Assembly: GCF_022605165.1 (NCBI RefSeq)
Contig: NC_063077.1
Coordinates: 1,240,001 to 1,304,000 of the forward strand
Source of the DNA: Purpureocillium takamizusanense
Lineage: Eukaryota; Ascomycota; Sordariomycetes; Hypocreales; Ophiocordycipitaceae
DNA length: 64,000 bases
Direction of reading: 5' to 3'
Shown: in pieces, positions 29,501 through 40,814 of the stretch
How the letters are laid out: each line of letters starts with the position of its first letter
Numbering within the stretch: the stretch's first letter is position 1
Made by a program: the position numbers and the translations under genes
The notes under the pieces: model-generated
The model's database searches: none
The model's input: only the letters and a program-made list of their open reading frames with translations
Told to the model about the DNA's origin: nothing

Positions 29501-31241
29501 GCGCTCTCTCTCCCGGGCCCCCCGACTAGAGAGAGACCTGGATCTCAACCTATTTTCTCAAGGCGCCCGACCCGACGAGCCGCCTGCTGCTGCCAACGAT
29601 GCTGGTGGATTGGATCTCTTTATAGACCGCAACGCCCGGCGGCGCTGCTTGAGGCCGGCCGACGGCGTCCGTGACCTTTGGCCTCGCAGTCGTCGTCGGC
29701 ATCTGGCAGGGGCGCGTGCATCCGGACCAGACTGGAGTCACTGGACCGAAGCAACTGGCCCCGTTGGCATGAGATTGGCAGGAAAACTACGGAAATGCAA
29801 TTTTCCAGCGAATTAGCTGCGTTGTGACGAAGTCACTCAAGAGAGATGTCGGCATGTGTTTGCGGCGCGTGGCTGCCCATGCATCCCATGCCTGCCCACA
29901 CGTCCGAAATGGCCGGCGTGGCATGGCATGGGGGTGGGGGCGGGCCGAGAGAAATAAATGCCCGTGGAACGGTCATGCCAATAGCATAGAATCATGCTAA
30001 TAGCACGACCTCTACGAAGTATGTGTACGTACTCGGGCATAGCGACCCGGGGGGGGGGGCTGCGCATCCATGCGTCGGGCCGGGGAACCTCACCTCACGT
30101 CACTTGTTCGGCGTCAGGGCGGGCGGCGAGCGCGGACACATAAGCGACGGCTACGACAATGACGCCGCGTACGTAACCGCGCCGATGGCAGATACATACG
30201 TGCGTTCGTGCAGAGACGGGAATATGGTGGCGCCTTTTCCTTGACCGCTGACGAACTGGGGGGCGGCACGGAGCTGAGGGCGCATGTCGAGACTTGGGTC
30301 GGGAGGCGGCCGGGCACGGCCTCTGTGGCTTGCACGGCACTTTACCGATGTGGCGGGACGCCTTCGAGGTGCTGTCCGAGGCGGCGCTACAATTTACGTG
30401 CTGTTTTCTTGGACAAGTCTGCCCGGTACGAAGCACGGGCGTCAGATGCCTAGCCGTTGGAGGGCAATACCGTGCCCCGTGCGGCTTAAGCTCGCGGTAT
30501 ATGGATGCTGGGTCCTGGACGTACGTACAAAGTACGAGGGATCAAGTATGTACGAGGGCGTATGGAGGGTGAGTGCATTGGACGTTGTAGAGAGAGGTGA
30601 AACGCGCAATGACAATGGGCCCGTACATTTCCGTCGTATCACGCCCGTATATGGACAGACGTCTGCAACATATATTCGCAGTCAGTAATACTTGCTTGGG
30701 GCGCGGACGCGGGCATTACCAGATCCGGAATCTGATCCATATCCCATCGTCAGCACGGCGCGCAGCCAGAATATGCACGAAGGGTGTGAGGATGGGCTCC
30801 ACCCCTGCCAAGGGCGAACGGTCCGTGGGCCGGCCGGGCCTCGGATGCGTGCGTGCGGGAGCGGCGCCGTGGCGACGGAGCAGCGTATCTCGCACCTACG
30901 GACCAAGCGCCAACTTGCAACGAAACTACTCCGTACATACGTAGTAGATGGCTTTCCCATCTGGGTCGGCTCGTCTGCTGTGCTTTCATGGTCGTCGGCT
31001 CAAGCCTGGATTCCCAAACGCACCCACCACCAGTGCCGCACCACACCACACCACAATGCCCTGCTTCCCGTTCCCGCGCCGGATCGCGCCCAATCGGGGA
31101 CCCGTGAGGCGTGCGGCGGCGCTTCCACGTGCGTTGCATCGGCATGGGCGGGTGGGCCGGCGCATCAGACGGACCGCTGGGCACCACTAGTACTACCTCA
31201 GGCGAACGGCAGATGAGAGTTTTGAGTTGCTCAGTACGGTG

Positions 31242-31252
31242 GTACGGAGTAC
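31242..31252. repeat. GTACGGAGTAC palindrome, copy of a dispersed motif
   Basis: One of several intergenic GTAC-N3-GTAC elements. TACTTCGTAC follows 20 bp later at 31273-31282. Confidence 0.6.
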
Positions 31253-33987
31253 ATACATACAAGGTGCACACATACTTCGTACATATAGTATTCGGTCGTG
31301 CAGGGTGCGGCACGGGGCCCCCAATGGCAATGCCGTGCCCGGCCGGCATCCCTGGATATTCTCCGAGCACCGAACAGCGGGCGCACAGCGCATAGGGGGC
31401 TGAATCTTCAATGCCGCCCAGCGTGCGTGTGTGCATGGGCAGGGCGAACGGGCGGGAACGTAGGCAGACGACGAGGTGGCGGCGGCGGCGGCGTGCATGA
31501 GGGCGGCAAGGGGGGGGCGAGCTCTGCTTTTGTGACATGTCTGCCAGCTTGTTCTGTGCGGCGGCGGGGATTTGCTTTTCGATGGGTGGACAAGTGGTGA
31601 GGTGTGCTGTGCTGTGCTGTTGCTCGCCCACCTCAATTGCTTTTAATCGTTAGCGGGGGGGTCTGAGAGCTGACGCGCAGCCCGCGAACGGCTCCTTTTT
31701 GGGGATCCGATGGTCTGAGGTGAGAAACAGCGGAAGGGCTGGGGGCGGGGCGGGGTTGCATCATTAAAGAAGAAGGAACAGGGCGATGCGTTTGGGGTTC
31801 GTTTGTTGGCGACGAGGGGCCGGACAGAAGAACGAAAGGTACTGTAGGTGGGACGGATACAGACGACAGCGCATGCATGTATGCGCATATGCATCAGACG
31901 GACACCATGTCTGTGGTTTTGGCGGCGCTGTCATGTCGTCCCGTCTCGGTCGGTCTCGAGAGCCGCCGCGAGCTGCGTGCTGCCAGTTGACCTGACTGCC
32001 CGACGCCCAGGCCCAGGGGAAACACCGCCTGGACGCCAAGGCAGCGACCGTGAACCTGCAGACGAACGAGCGGCAGCTGTCGTGCCACCCGAGATGCCAC
32101 CACCAATCTACAAAGCTGCTGCAACGTGTGGTCATCATTGTCGCCTAACAATAAACCTCGTCATCTCGCGCAGTCTATTTGCCCCTCCCCTCGTGCGGAT
32201 GCTGCCATGGCACGAGGACTTGGGTCGCGCGCAACTTTACCACGGTGGCAAACACAAACGCCCCTCTCTCTCAGGGACCAGCAGGCGCCACCACCACTTC
32301 AGGGCCGCAAGGGACGGGAGCGTGCCCACTCTCTTATTAGGTTATGGGCGGCCGTGGACGGACCGGTTAGAGGTTGCTGCTGCTAGCACCTCAGGGCTCG
32401 GGTACTGCCGCTGTGACGCCTGTGTGACTTCTGCGTCGAAGGCGTCGGATCCAATCGAGGGAGCCTGGAGCACGGCCGCGCGCAGAGGCCGGCCCTTAGA
32501 GTGGAGCGGCCCCCGCCCAGCCTCTCCTGCCGACCCCTGCTCCGCCGCCACGCCCGCCGCAGCAACCACTGTACCTGTAACTTGCCCTACTACCATCGTC
32601 GGTGCCGGCCATCTCAAGACCCTGCGCCGTCGTTGCGAGGTCAGCATCAATGGCGACTTGATTACGCGTCGGCGACGAGCTGGCCGGCGCGGTGCCTGTT
32701 CAACCAAGTAAGGACAGCTGCACTGTCCGGACGCTTCCCCCGGCGAGCACCCCCTGGTACCACCGTAGGTACCTGCCCCGCCGCTGCCGAATTGGCCGGC
32801 CGCCAACAGCCCAGTGCAGTGGACAGGACACGGTAGGTGCCTGCCTTATCTGGGTTGTCGATGCGCTGCAGACTTTCTGAGGTGGTGGCACCCACCCACG
32901 GCGCAGCACCTACCCTGCCTTGACTGCCCTACCCAACCACCACCAACCTCGAGGCAGGCGTGCCTGGCCGCGTTAGTGACGGCTCTCGCCCCTGACGCCG
33001 TACGTGCTGCAGCACAGCGCACGCACGACCTTTGTCCATGGATCATCCCATCTCCTGCTTCTCCTGCTTCCTAATCCTCCTCATCCTCCTTCTCCTCTCC
33101 TCATCCTCGACCTCGACCTCGACGGTCGCTTTCGCCCATCATCAATCACCCCAGGATCCCACCACCTCAATTGACGCGCACACGTGCGCTGCCGCCCCGA
33201 GTGTCCTGGCCATCTTCATACCCCTGGCACCTGGCCTGTGCCCCTCATCTCGTCAAGGCCCCCGTCGTCGTCGACGCCGCCCCGGCTGCTCTCCTCCGTC
33301 TCACCCTTCTCGGTCTCTCCCTTTGCAGCGCCCACCGAGCCGGGAACTGCATCCCAGGCACTGGCAGCAGCACCCGTGCCACGCAGCGCCACCACCGCCC
33401 AACCCCCGACTCAGACGACGTCCACTGGAGATCCCGGTCAGGATCCAGAAAGCCACCTCCTCCCTGGGGCAGAAGCCACGAACCGACAGAACCCTGCACG
33501 GTCGCTCGCTGCGCAATCTGTACGAAGCAATCCATCCATCCATCCGGCTGCTCCAGTTTTCCGACCCGACCCCCGGGCTCTTCATCACGCATCAATCCAG
33601 CTGTTGCTCGCCTCCTGAATCGTCGCCTGCCGTCGTCAATCCCGTGCGGAGCTTGGACTCTTGCTTGCGTTGCTCAATTCGCTTCCTGCGTCGACCCAGC
33701 ATCGCATCGTCGACCGCCTTCCGCACCTGGCCTGCCCACGTCGACGTGCCCTTGGTTTGCAGCCGTCTTGTCTCACTGCCCACCGACCACCCCCCCGGGG
33801 TCCCCTAGCCGACTCGTTCCTTTGTTCGTTTCCTCGACACGACGGATCCGTCGTCTCCCTCTGTTTTCTTTCCAGCCCGCATCGACCACTCGTCGCTCTC
33901 GCCCGCTCCCGCCGACGCCCGCCGCTCCGTCCCATCATTTCCTCCCCGTATCCATTGTGCAGAGCGGTCCGCCGAATCGAATCGCCC

Positions 33988-34683
33988 ATGATGCCTTCTC
34001 GCCTCAGCAACGGGGCCTCGCAAACCAAGTTCGAGCTGCCCGCCCTCAACCTCGACTTTGGCAGCATCACCGACGGCACAAACATCCCCCCACCGCCCGC
34101 CTCCCCCCTTCAGGAGGTGCCCACGCCGCCTCAGACCCCGCCGGCCGACAAGAAGGAGCCTGCCGTCGCAGCAGCCGCCACCGCCACCGCCGCCAAGGCC
34201 GCAGCTCCCAACGGGACTGCCAACGGGGGCTCTGACAAGCCCATCGCTTCCACACCACCAAATGGTAATCTCGCCGGAACCAAGCGGCCCGCCGATGAGC
34301 CGCCCCTGAGCCCCGCTGGGTCCGGCCGCCAGGGCAGCCTCCGCAGGCTGTTTAGTAGGAATATGCTGAACGCTAGTTATACAGAGGGCCGATCGCCCCT
34401 GACGGCCAACGGCTCCGTCACCAACCTGCCCCGACCTGAGAGCCGTGGCGCCTCGAGCATCGTCGACGACCGCAAGTCTAAGCGAAGCAGCGGATGGTTC
34501 CGGCGCCTACGCGGCGGCGACTCCAAGCGGTCCAGCCTCATCTTCGAGGACGCCTCGACCACGACAACGGCCCCTTCTCCGAAGAAACCCTCTGGCCCGC
34601 CGCCCCCGATGATCCCAGAGCTCGCCGACCTCGAAAAGGACGACGGAGGCCTCGGCCACGACATGTTTAAGAATATCAAATAG
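33988..34683 (+). CDS. Conserved disordered protein of unknown function
   Basis: The product is not recognised. ATG ATG at 33988 opens a single exon of 231 residues. It is Pro/Ser/Ala-rich and mostly disordered. Possible short functional segments are the N-terminal FELPALNLDFGSITDG, the basic patch GRQGSLRRLFSRNM (about 113-126), and DRKSKRSSGWFRRLRGGDSK (about 160-179), which is basic with aromatic residues and could bind membrane or nucleic acid. The C-terminus GHDMFKNIK is charged. RxxS sites (RQGS, KRSS) suit a basophilic kinase. A long CT-rich leader precedes it and its 3' end faces the SDR gene. Confidence 0.75.
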   Translation: MMPSRLSNGASQTKFELPALNLDFGSITDGTNIPPPPASPLQEVPTPPQTPPADKKEPAVAAAATATAAKAAAPNGTANGGSDKPIASTPPNGNLAGTKRPADEPPLSPAGSGRQGSLRRLFSRNMLNASYTEGRSPLTANGSVTNLPRPESRGASSIVDDRKSKRSSGWFRRLRGGDSKRSSLIFEDASTTTTAPSPKKPSGPPPPMIPELADLEKDDGGLGHDMFKNIK

Positions 34684-35614
34684 CCTGCGCCTGCCAAGTC
34701 GAGGCGCGGCGGCCGATGCAGCACGACATCGTGCAAGAGAACCCCTCTCTTCTTAGCTGGACGAGCCACGACGCCTCCGACGCGAACCAGGTTTTCTCAT
34801 CAACTTTCATCTTTAACTCCCCCCTTCTTTAGCAACCCTCTATCATTGAACTTATCGAGTCTGTCGGCACCAGAGCCGGAAGCACGCGCACGCGGCCGTG
34901 GAGCCAGAAGGGGGAACGAGTCAGGGCACGCCAGGGACGTGCGAGAGCAAGAGGAGTGGCTAATCAAGATACCCAGCTCTTTTCCGAGCTCATTCATCTG
35001 ACGTGTGGCCGTTTTGCGTTTTGTCCTTGCCGATGCACTTGTCTCGGCACGCTGCGGCATCTTCATCTGCGACCATTCGCCGCGAGAGGATGGCGCCACG
35101 TCGGACCGCGGCAGGGCATTATTTTCGGGGGGCGGAGGAGCGGACCGGACGCGGTCTTGGACGCGGAGAAGGACTATTATATTGGCTCACAGGGGGCATT
35201 GTGTCTATTTGAGTGCAGGTTTTGGACCATGGAGAGAGCAGTTTGGCAGAAGCTAGTCCCCAGCGTGGCAGGCGGTGGCTTGCACGGGCGTGGGCGACGC
35301 AATGTCTTTATATAAACGACGAGCTTTGGCGCGGGCAATTTACTGATGCACTAGCCACAAACGACTCTCATTGCGGCTGCATGTGTTGATTGCTGATGGA
35401 CAGACTGTCTGCTTTGTGAGGGCGACTGCGGTGGTGGACTCTCCCGGTCCTCTCCTCGAACATACATGTAGAGGGGTTGTCACGATGGCCACGCGGTGGG
35501 TCATGATCTACATGTACTATTTGACTACTGACCGGTCTGCCCAGACAGCCCGCGTGCGGACACTTCCAAGCCTTCGCGCCGCCAAAGCCGCGGCTTCGCA
35601 CCCCCACGACCCGC
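34684..35614. other. Convergent intergenic region
   Basis: The 3' regions of the 33988 gene (+) and the SDR gene (-) meet here. I see no gene or notable repeat. Confidence 0.6.
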
Positions 35615-37084
35615 TTAGACGGCAAACTGGTTGGAGGCGAGCTTCTCGGCCAGCAGCTGGACCTCGCTGCGCAGGGCGGGGAGCATCTGGTCGAGGGCCT
35701 CGGGAGGGTCGGCGTTGAAGAGGGGCACGACGCGGGAGCCCGAGTGGAGGACCTCGAGGATGGTGCCGTCGCCGAGGGCCGGGTCGACGACGAGGCGGAG
35801 CATGGCACGGGCGACGTCGGACGCGGGGAGCCAGTTGACGGTGCCGCTGGCGAGGTTGGCCTTGGAGGGGTCGTTGTCGAAGATGGGCGTCTGCGAGCGG
35901 TCAGCCGGGGCCGCGAGGAGTGCGAAAGAAAGGGGAGGGGGGGGGGGTTCGATCTGGGGAAAGGAGCGCCCCATTGGGAGTGCCAAGGTGGGATAAGAGG
36001 AGAGAGAACGTCGACTGGGGGTCAAGGCGGGACAAAGGGGACAGGAAACGTCGCACCTTGACAGCGCCCGGGGCGACGGCACCGAAGCGAACGCCCACAG
36101 CGTCCCGCAGCATGCCCATGGAGCGGACGAAGCCGTGCAGGCCATACTTGCTGGCAAAGTAGAGCGGGTAGGCGGGGGAGGCGGTGTGGCCAGCGATGCT
36201 GCTCACGGCGACAAAGGTAGGGGGGTGGCGGTGGTGGTGGTGGTTGTTGTTGTTGTGACCGTTGGGCGTCGTCCCATTCGCGGCGGGGGCGGTGGTAGCA
36301 GTATTGGCGGCGACGGTGGCAGCAGTCATGCCGTTGCGCGTCCAGTGCGCGAGGGCGAGCTGGGCGAGGCGGATGGGGTGGACGAGGTTGATGGAGAGGG
36401 CGGCAAAGGCGCCAGGCTCTGCGGCCGCGTCGTCGCGCGAGGGGGAGAGCGGGTTGGAGTCGGTGCGCGGGGGGCTCCAGAAGGTGGACCAGGGGGGCTC
36501 GAAGATTCCCGCGCCGGCGACGACGATGGTGAGGGTGTGGGGGAAGGTGGTGGCGGCGAAGGAGAAGAGGGAGGTGAGCTGGGGGAAGGAGGAGACGTCG
36601 GTGCGGTGGAAGAGGGCGCGGGGGCGTTGCTGCTGCTGCGATGGGGGCGGCGGCGGCGGCGACGGGAGGGGGGAGGAGGAGGAAGATGTTGTTGACGTTG
36701 TTGTTGCAGAAGAAGAAGAAGCAGGGGGAGGAGGGGAAGAAGAAGAAAAAGCAGGAGAAGAAGGGGTGTACTGGTCGACGAGGGCTTGGGCTTCGGGCTG
36801 GAGGGCGAGGTCGCCGATGATGACGGAGCAGCCGCTCTCGAGGAGGAGGCGGGCGAAGGCGAGGTTGATGCCTGGAGACGGAGCCGAGTTAGAGGGGTCG
36901 TGCTATGGACGGTATTATGATGTGGAAGGGGGACGGGGGAGGAGGAGGAGGAGGAGGAGGAGGAGGAAGTAAACGAGGATGGGAAAGTGGACGAGAGCGA
37001 GCAAGAGCAAGTCTAGGGGCCCGTACCTGAACCAGCGCCGGTGATGAGGGCGGCCTTGCCCCGGATGACGTCGTCCATGGACAT
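35615..37084 (-). CDS. Short-chain dehydrogenase/reductase with two low-complexity insertions
   Basis: This is an NAD(P)-dependent oxidoreductase of unknown substrate. Minus-strand exons 37084-37027, 36871-36057 and 35890-35615 join in frame to 382 residues; a classical SDR has about 250-280. The cofactor motif is ITGAGSGINLAFARLLLESG, in which the usual last Gly of TGxxxGxG is Asn, as in some fungal SDRs. Catalytic residues are Ser244 (AVSSIAG), Tyr257 and Lys261 (YFASK), all in the right spacing. The excess length is two inserts: a Ser/Pro/Gln-rich one at about 52-95 and a Thr/Ala/Asn/His-rich one (containing NNNNHHHHRH) at about 200-235, just before the catalytic strand. Both are encoded by triplet runs (GAA, GGT, GTT on the plus strand). 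The layout resembles the 15-hydroxyprostaglandin dehydrogenase-like fungal group. Confidence 0.88.
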
Positions 37085-37635
37085 GGTGGACGGTAGACGG
37101 TGGACTATAATCCAGGGTTGCACTCGTGTTATGCTGCTGGCTTGTCTAGAGCAGACGGATGGTGGTACACGACAGAAGAGCACGCGAGATGTCGTTCGGC
37201 TTATATGTATTCATAGATAGGCAGGACCGTAGAGTAGGCATGCATGCTGCCCCACGTTCATCGTCCTGTTCAGCTAGTATCGAGTCCTCGTCTAGTCTTC
37301 TAGACGGTGGCACCGCATCCCCTCCTCCAGATTGTCCAAAAGGGGAGACGGGGGGGCGCTCAGCCGGGAAGTTGCTTGCGACGGGCATCGTGACACGGCA
37401 TGGTGGGCTGCTACCTATCCATCTACTGTACAGTATACGTATTATTAACATTGACTTTGGGGGACTCCACCTCGCATGCGTTTGATGGTCGGTCTATAGT
37501 GCAGGCTTGCTACGTCAGTAACTGCTGGTGTACAATCTGTGTCACCTCATCTCGAGCTGGCTGGGACAACTGCCACCCACACCCTTCCGAATCTCGGTCC
37601 ACGCTATCGTATCGATGCGACCTCGCTACTTGCCG
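37085..37635. other. Intergenic region between the SDR and BOR1-like genes
   Basis: This is the promoter of the SDR gene and the 3' region of the BOR1-like gene, both on the minus strand. No gene is seen. Confidence 0.6.
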
Positions 37636-40030
37636 TCAGCCGCTCCGGGGTCCCTTCTCTGCGCCTGGGGCGGACGGTTCATGCGTCGCGGGGGTGTCAC
37701 AGGCCGCCGCCGACGCTGCCGGTGGCGAATGGCCGGTCGCAGCAGCACCCGCGGTTGTCTTGCCGCTGGGCCCCTCTCCGTCTCTGGCTCTGCCTCGTGA
37801 GGAGGAGGAGGGGGAGGGCAACAAGGAGGAGGGGGACGACGGGGATGAGGAGCGGCAACCGCGCACGTCCTCGGGCCGGCCAGGGCGGCACGCCCACGCG
37901 TCGACATGGGCGAGCGTCTCGCGGGACCAGAGGCGCGGCATGACGGTGAGGCGGAGCGGCACGAGGGCGACGACGAGGAGCGGGAAGGCGGGCGCGGCGA
38001 CGGTGAGGGTGACGCCGAAGACGAGCGCCGTGAGGAGCAGCTGCGCGGCGGTGAAGGCGTGGACGCCGCGCCACGAGACCTTGCCGTTGCCGTTGCCGCT
38101 GTCGAGCGGAGGCAGGGCCGACGGGGGCGTGACGAGGTGCCCGACGCGCGCGAGCATCGGGTTGGCCCGCAGCGACTGGTACGCCATGAAGAGGAACAGC
38201 CCCGCGAGGACCGACGTGGGCGTCAGCCCGAGCACGCGCTGCAGGGGCGGGGCGATGAAGGCCAGGATGAGGGCGGCCTGGAGGAGCGGCGAGTAGCGCT
38301 GCTCGTGCGTGCGCGTGCGCGTGCGTGCCGCGGGTGGCGATGGGGATGGTGGTGGTGGTGATGGTGGTGATGGTGGTGATGGTGTTGACGAGGCCGCGGG
38401 GCGCACGGGCTGCTGCTGCTCTGGATCATCGACGCCCCGAGGCACGTCACTCCTCTCCTCCTCCTCCCCCTCCTCGTCATCATCATCGTCATCATCGCCG
38501 TCGACAGCATCGCCACGGCCATCGACACGACGGTACAGCAGCGACTCGGTGTGCAGCGGCGCCTGCGGCAGCAACCCGTTGGCAGGCGGGATGCCCACGA
38601 CGCCGCACACGGCCGTCGTCAGGCCCAGCAGCGCCACGTCCCACGCGAACCCGCCGGGCTTGCGGACGCCGTACCGGCCGCGGCTCGCGCAGATGATGCT
38701 GCTGATCTCGTGGTCGAAGAAGAAGAGCACCGTGACGATGGCCCCCGGCACCGCCGCCAGGAACACCCACCCGACGGGCAGCCGCCAGAACTCGACGACG
38801 AAGCCCCCGCGCGCGGGCCACGCCGACGGCCGCAGCGACTCGCCCTGCACCTCGAGCCGCGCGTGGTCCAGTGCCACGAGGTCGCCCACGTGCGGCACGC
38901 CCACCCAGAGCAGCACCGACAGCGCGGCCGCGTACTCGCCCAGCCCGACGCGCAGCCAGCGCGGGAGGAGCGGCGCCCACGACGACGGTGCCGTCGAGAG
39001 CAGCACGGCGAGCAGGCAGGTGCCCGCGGCGCCGAGCACGGCGTAGAGGAACGGCGCGAGGGCCGCCTCGATGCCCTCGCCGCCGTTGTCCGGGCCCAAG
39101 GAGGAGGAGGTGGCGGCGCGGGAGCGGGCGCGTGCGTGCTCCCGCTGCAGCTCCAGCGCCGCCTTGTGCACGTAGATGACGCTGTTGAGCAGCGAAAAGA
39201 TGTCGGCGCTAAAGTGCGTCACGTACCGCATCGTCCAGTCGTGCGCGTTGAGCGCCGCTAGCAGCACGTGCATCCATCCGGCGTGGATGAGCGTCCAGGC
39301 CATGAGCGCCAGGAAGTCGACCTGCATATGGCAAACGCCCCCATCGTGTAAGTGTCCTTTGCTTTGGACTAATAGAAGACGAGTGAGGAGGAAGAGAAGA
39401 GGGGACGGCACCTACCTGGAAGCGCGTCTCGCACAGCTTGTAAATGTTCTCGGCGAGGACGGCAAACGGGCCCGTCACGCCCAGGATGGTCAGGGGCTGC
39501 GCCGAGAATCTGGGGGGGCAAATAGACGACCATGATGATGAGCTCGACAAACCCTCCCAGATCGCGACAAGGGGAGAGAAGAAATTCATCTACACTTACA
39601 CGGCAAACACGACGCCGCACAGCCCCGTGCTGAGCACCACCTCGACCGTGCCCCATGACCGCCCCGTCTGCACCGCCAGGTCGCCCGCAAACGTGATGCC
39701 CGGCAGCAGGTTGGTGAAGAAGACGTACACGGCGCTCGCCACCACCTGCTGGTTGAAGACGGTCCAGTCCGACGGCCACCGCGCCCGCAGGCTGGCCGCG
39801 TCGCCGCGTAGCAGCCGGAACGGCCGCAGCGCGCCGTCCGGCCCAAAGTACCGCCCACGTCGTCGGCTCCGGCGGCTGCTGCTGCCGCGCGGGTCCGGCT
39901 CCTCGCCGACCGCCTCCGGGTCCTGCGTCCGAGGCCGCTTGCTTGGTGTCGCAGTTGGCTGCTGTGCTGGTGCATTGACGTCGACGTTGCTGCCGGAGTT
40001 CGTGCCACTGGCCCCGGGTGGTCGGGTCAT
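37636..40030 (-). CDS. BOR1: SLC4/BOR1-type anion (bicarbonate/borate) transporter
   Basis: This is a polytopic membrane transporter of the HCO3-/borate family; the yeast member exports borate at the plasma membrane. Minus-strand exons 40030-39600, 39509-39416 and 39321-37636 join in frame to 736 residues. The first 80 are disordered and basic (SSRRSRRRGRYFGPDG). The membrane domain begins NQQVVASAVYVFFTNLLPGI and contains family signatures LTILGVTGPFAVLAENIYKL and FFFDHEISSIICAS, with the DHEIS segment typical of BOR1. Unusual parts are an acidic then Pro-rich loop (a run of seven D followed by E-rich sequence and SPPSPPSPPPPSPSPP), partly coded by GGTGAT repeats, and a disordered C-terminus of about 90 residues. 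GTG 40051 is in frame upstream, but ATG 40030 is the start. The substrate is inferred from family. Confidence 0.9.
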
Positions 40031-40814
40031 GTCTGATGGTGTCCCGGTCACTCTCCCTTTTTCTCAATGGCTACCCCGAGACTCGGCGTTGCGGATGCCA
40101 AAGTCGCCCACCAAGCTCGAGCTCCCGCAATGAAGCCGTCAGCAACGCACAGGGAAGTGCGCATTCAACAACAGCTCGCTGTCTGTATCTCCAAGACACC
40201 GGCACCCCAGCGCGTCTCCTTCGTCCCCTTTATGTCGTGACGGACCTGGCCCCTCTCACACGCTGCACAGCTTTCGGCCAACCGACATCCACCACATTCA
40301 GGGCACGGCGAGCTCTCCAACCGTCGTGAGCCGCGCGCCATTGCCTCTTCTTGGGCGGCCGTGGCGGCGAGCCAAGCCCCCAGCGCGCCCTAGCTGCCAT
40401 TGTCGACGGCCTCGATGCGCCCGTGAAGCCCCAGATGCGCTGCCCTCGTGCGGCGTTGCGAGCTGGTGACTGGATGCCGTCGCTTCTTGGGCCTTCTTGG
40501 CGGTGACGTCAGCTGCCCTGGCGTCCACAGGCCAAGGACGTGCCTCGCTGGGTGGGCAAACAAGGTTATCTTATCGGCACGTGTTAGGTGGGGCGGTCTT
40601 AGGCCGTTCCTGCACTGTGAATCGTGACTGCCTGCATCTTGAGTCCGCGCTGCAGTCAGGTTTCTTGTACGACCATCACCACCTCGAGCGTCTTCTCCGG
40701 CTTGCTCCCCCTTCGCGGCAGTAGACGCCGCCACAAGGGCCAGGTTCGGCCAAAATGATCAGCACACGGCCGACATCAAGGTGACAGCTCGCCGCGACCA
40801 AGGCTACTCCCACA
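40031..40814. other. Divergent promoter region of BOR1-like gene and MTG1
   Basis: This 784-bp region is shared by two genes pointing away from each other. No other gene or distinct element was recognised. Confidence 0.6.

Larger units (their letters stand above)
29255..33987. other. Long divergent intergenic region rich in GTAC motifs
   Basis: No gene is supported in 4.7 kb. The left end is the promoter of the secreted-protein gene (TATTTAA at 29494-29500 on the minus strand). Between 30000 and 31300 there is a cluster of GTAC palindromes: about 30014-30031, 30521-30535, 30928-30936, 31242-31252 and 31273-31282. GGCATGGCATGGGG at 29920-29933 pairs with CCCATGCC at 29885-29892. From about 33000 the plus strand is CT-rich with ATCC repeats (about 33532-33547) and looks like the leader of the 33988 gene. 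Open frames 30750-31631 (-), 31848-32711 (+) and 33032-33808 (+) are low-complexity. Confidence 0.5.

Noticed and set aside
30750..32711. Two long overlapping frames (30750-31631 minus, 31848-32711 plus)
   Set aside because: They are low-complexity peptides with no splice-supported continuation and no family resemblance.
33032..33808. 258-codon plus-strand frame with a hydrophobic start
   Set aside because: The Leu/Ser run comes from a CT-rich leader (CTCCTCATC repeats) and only imitates a signal peptide.
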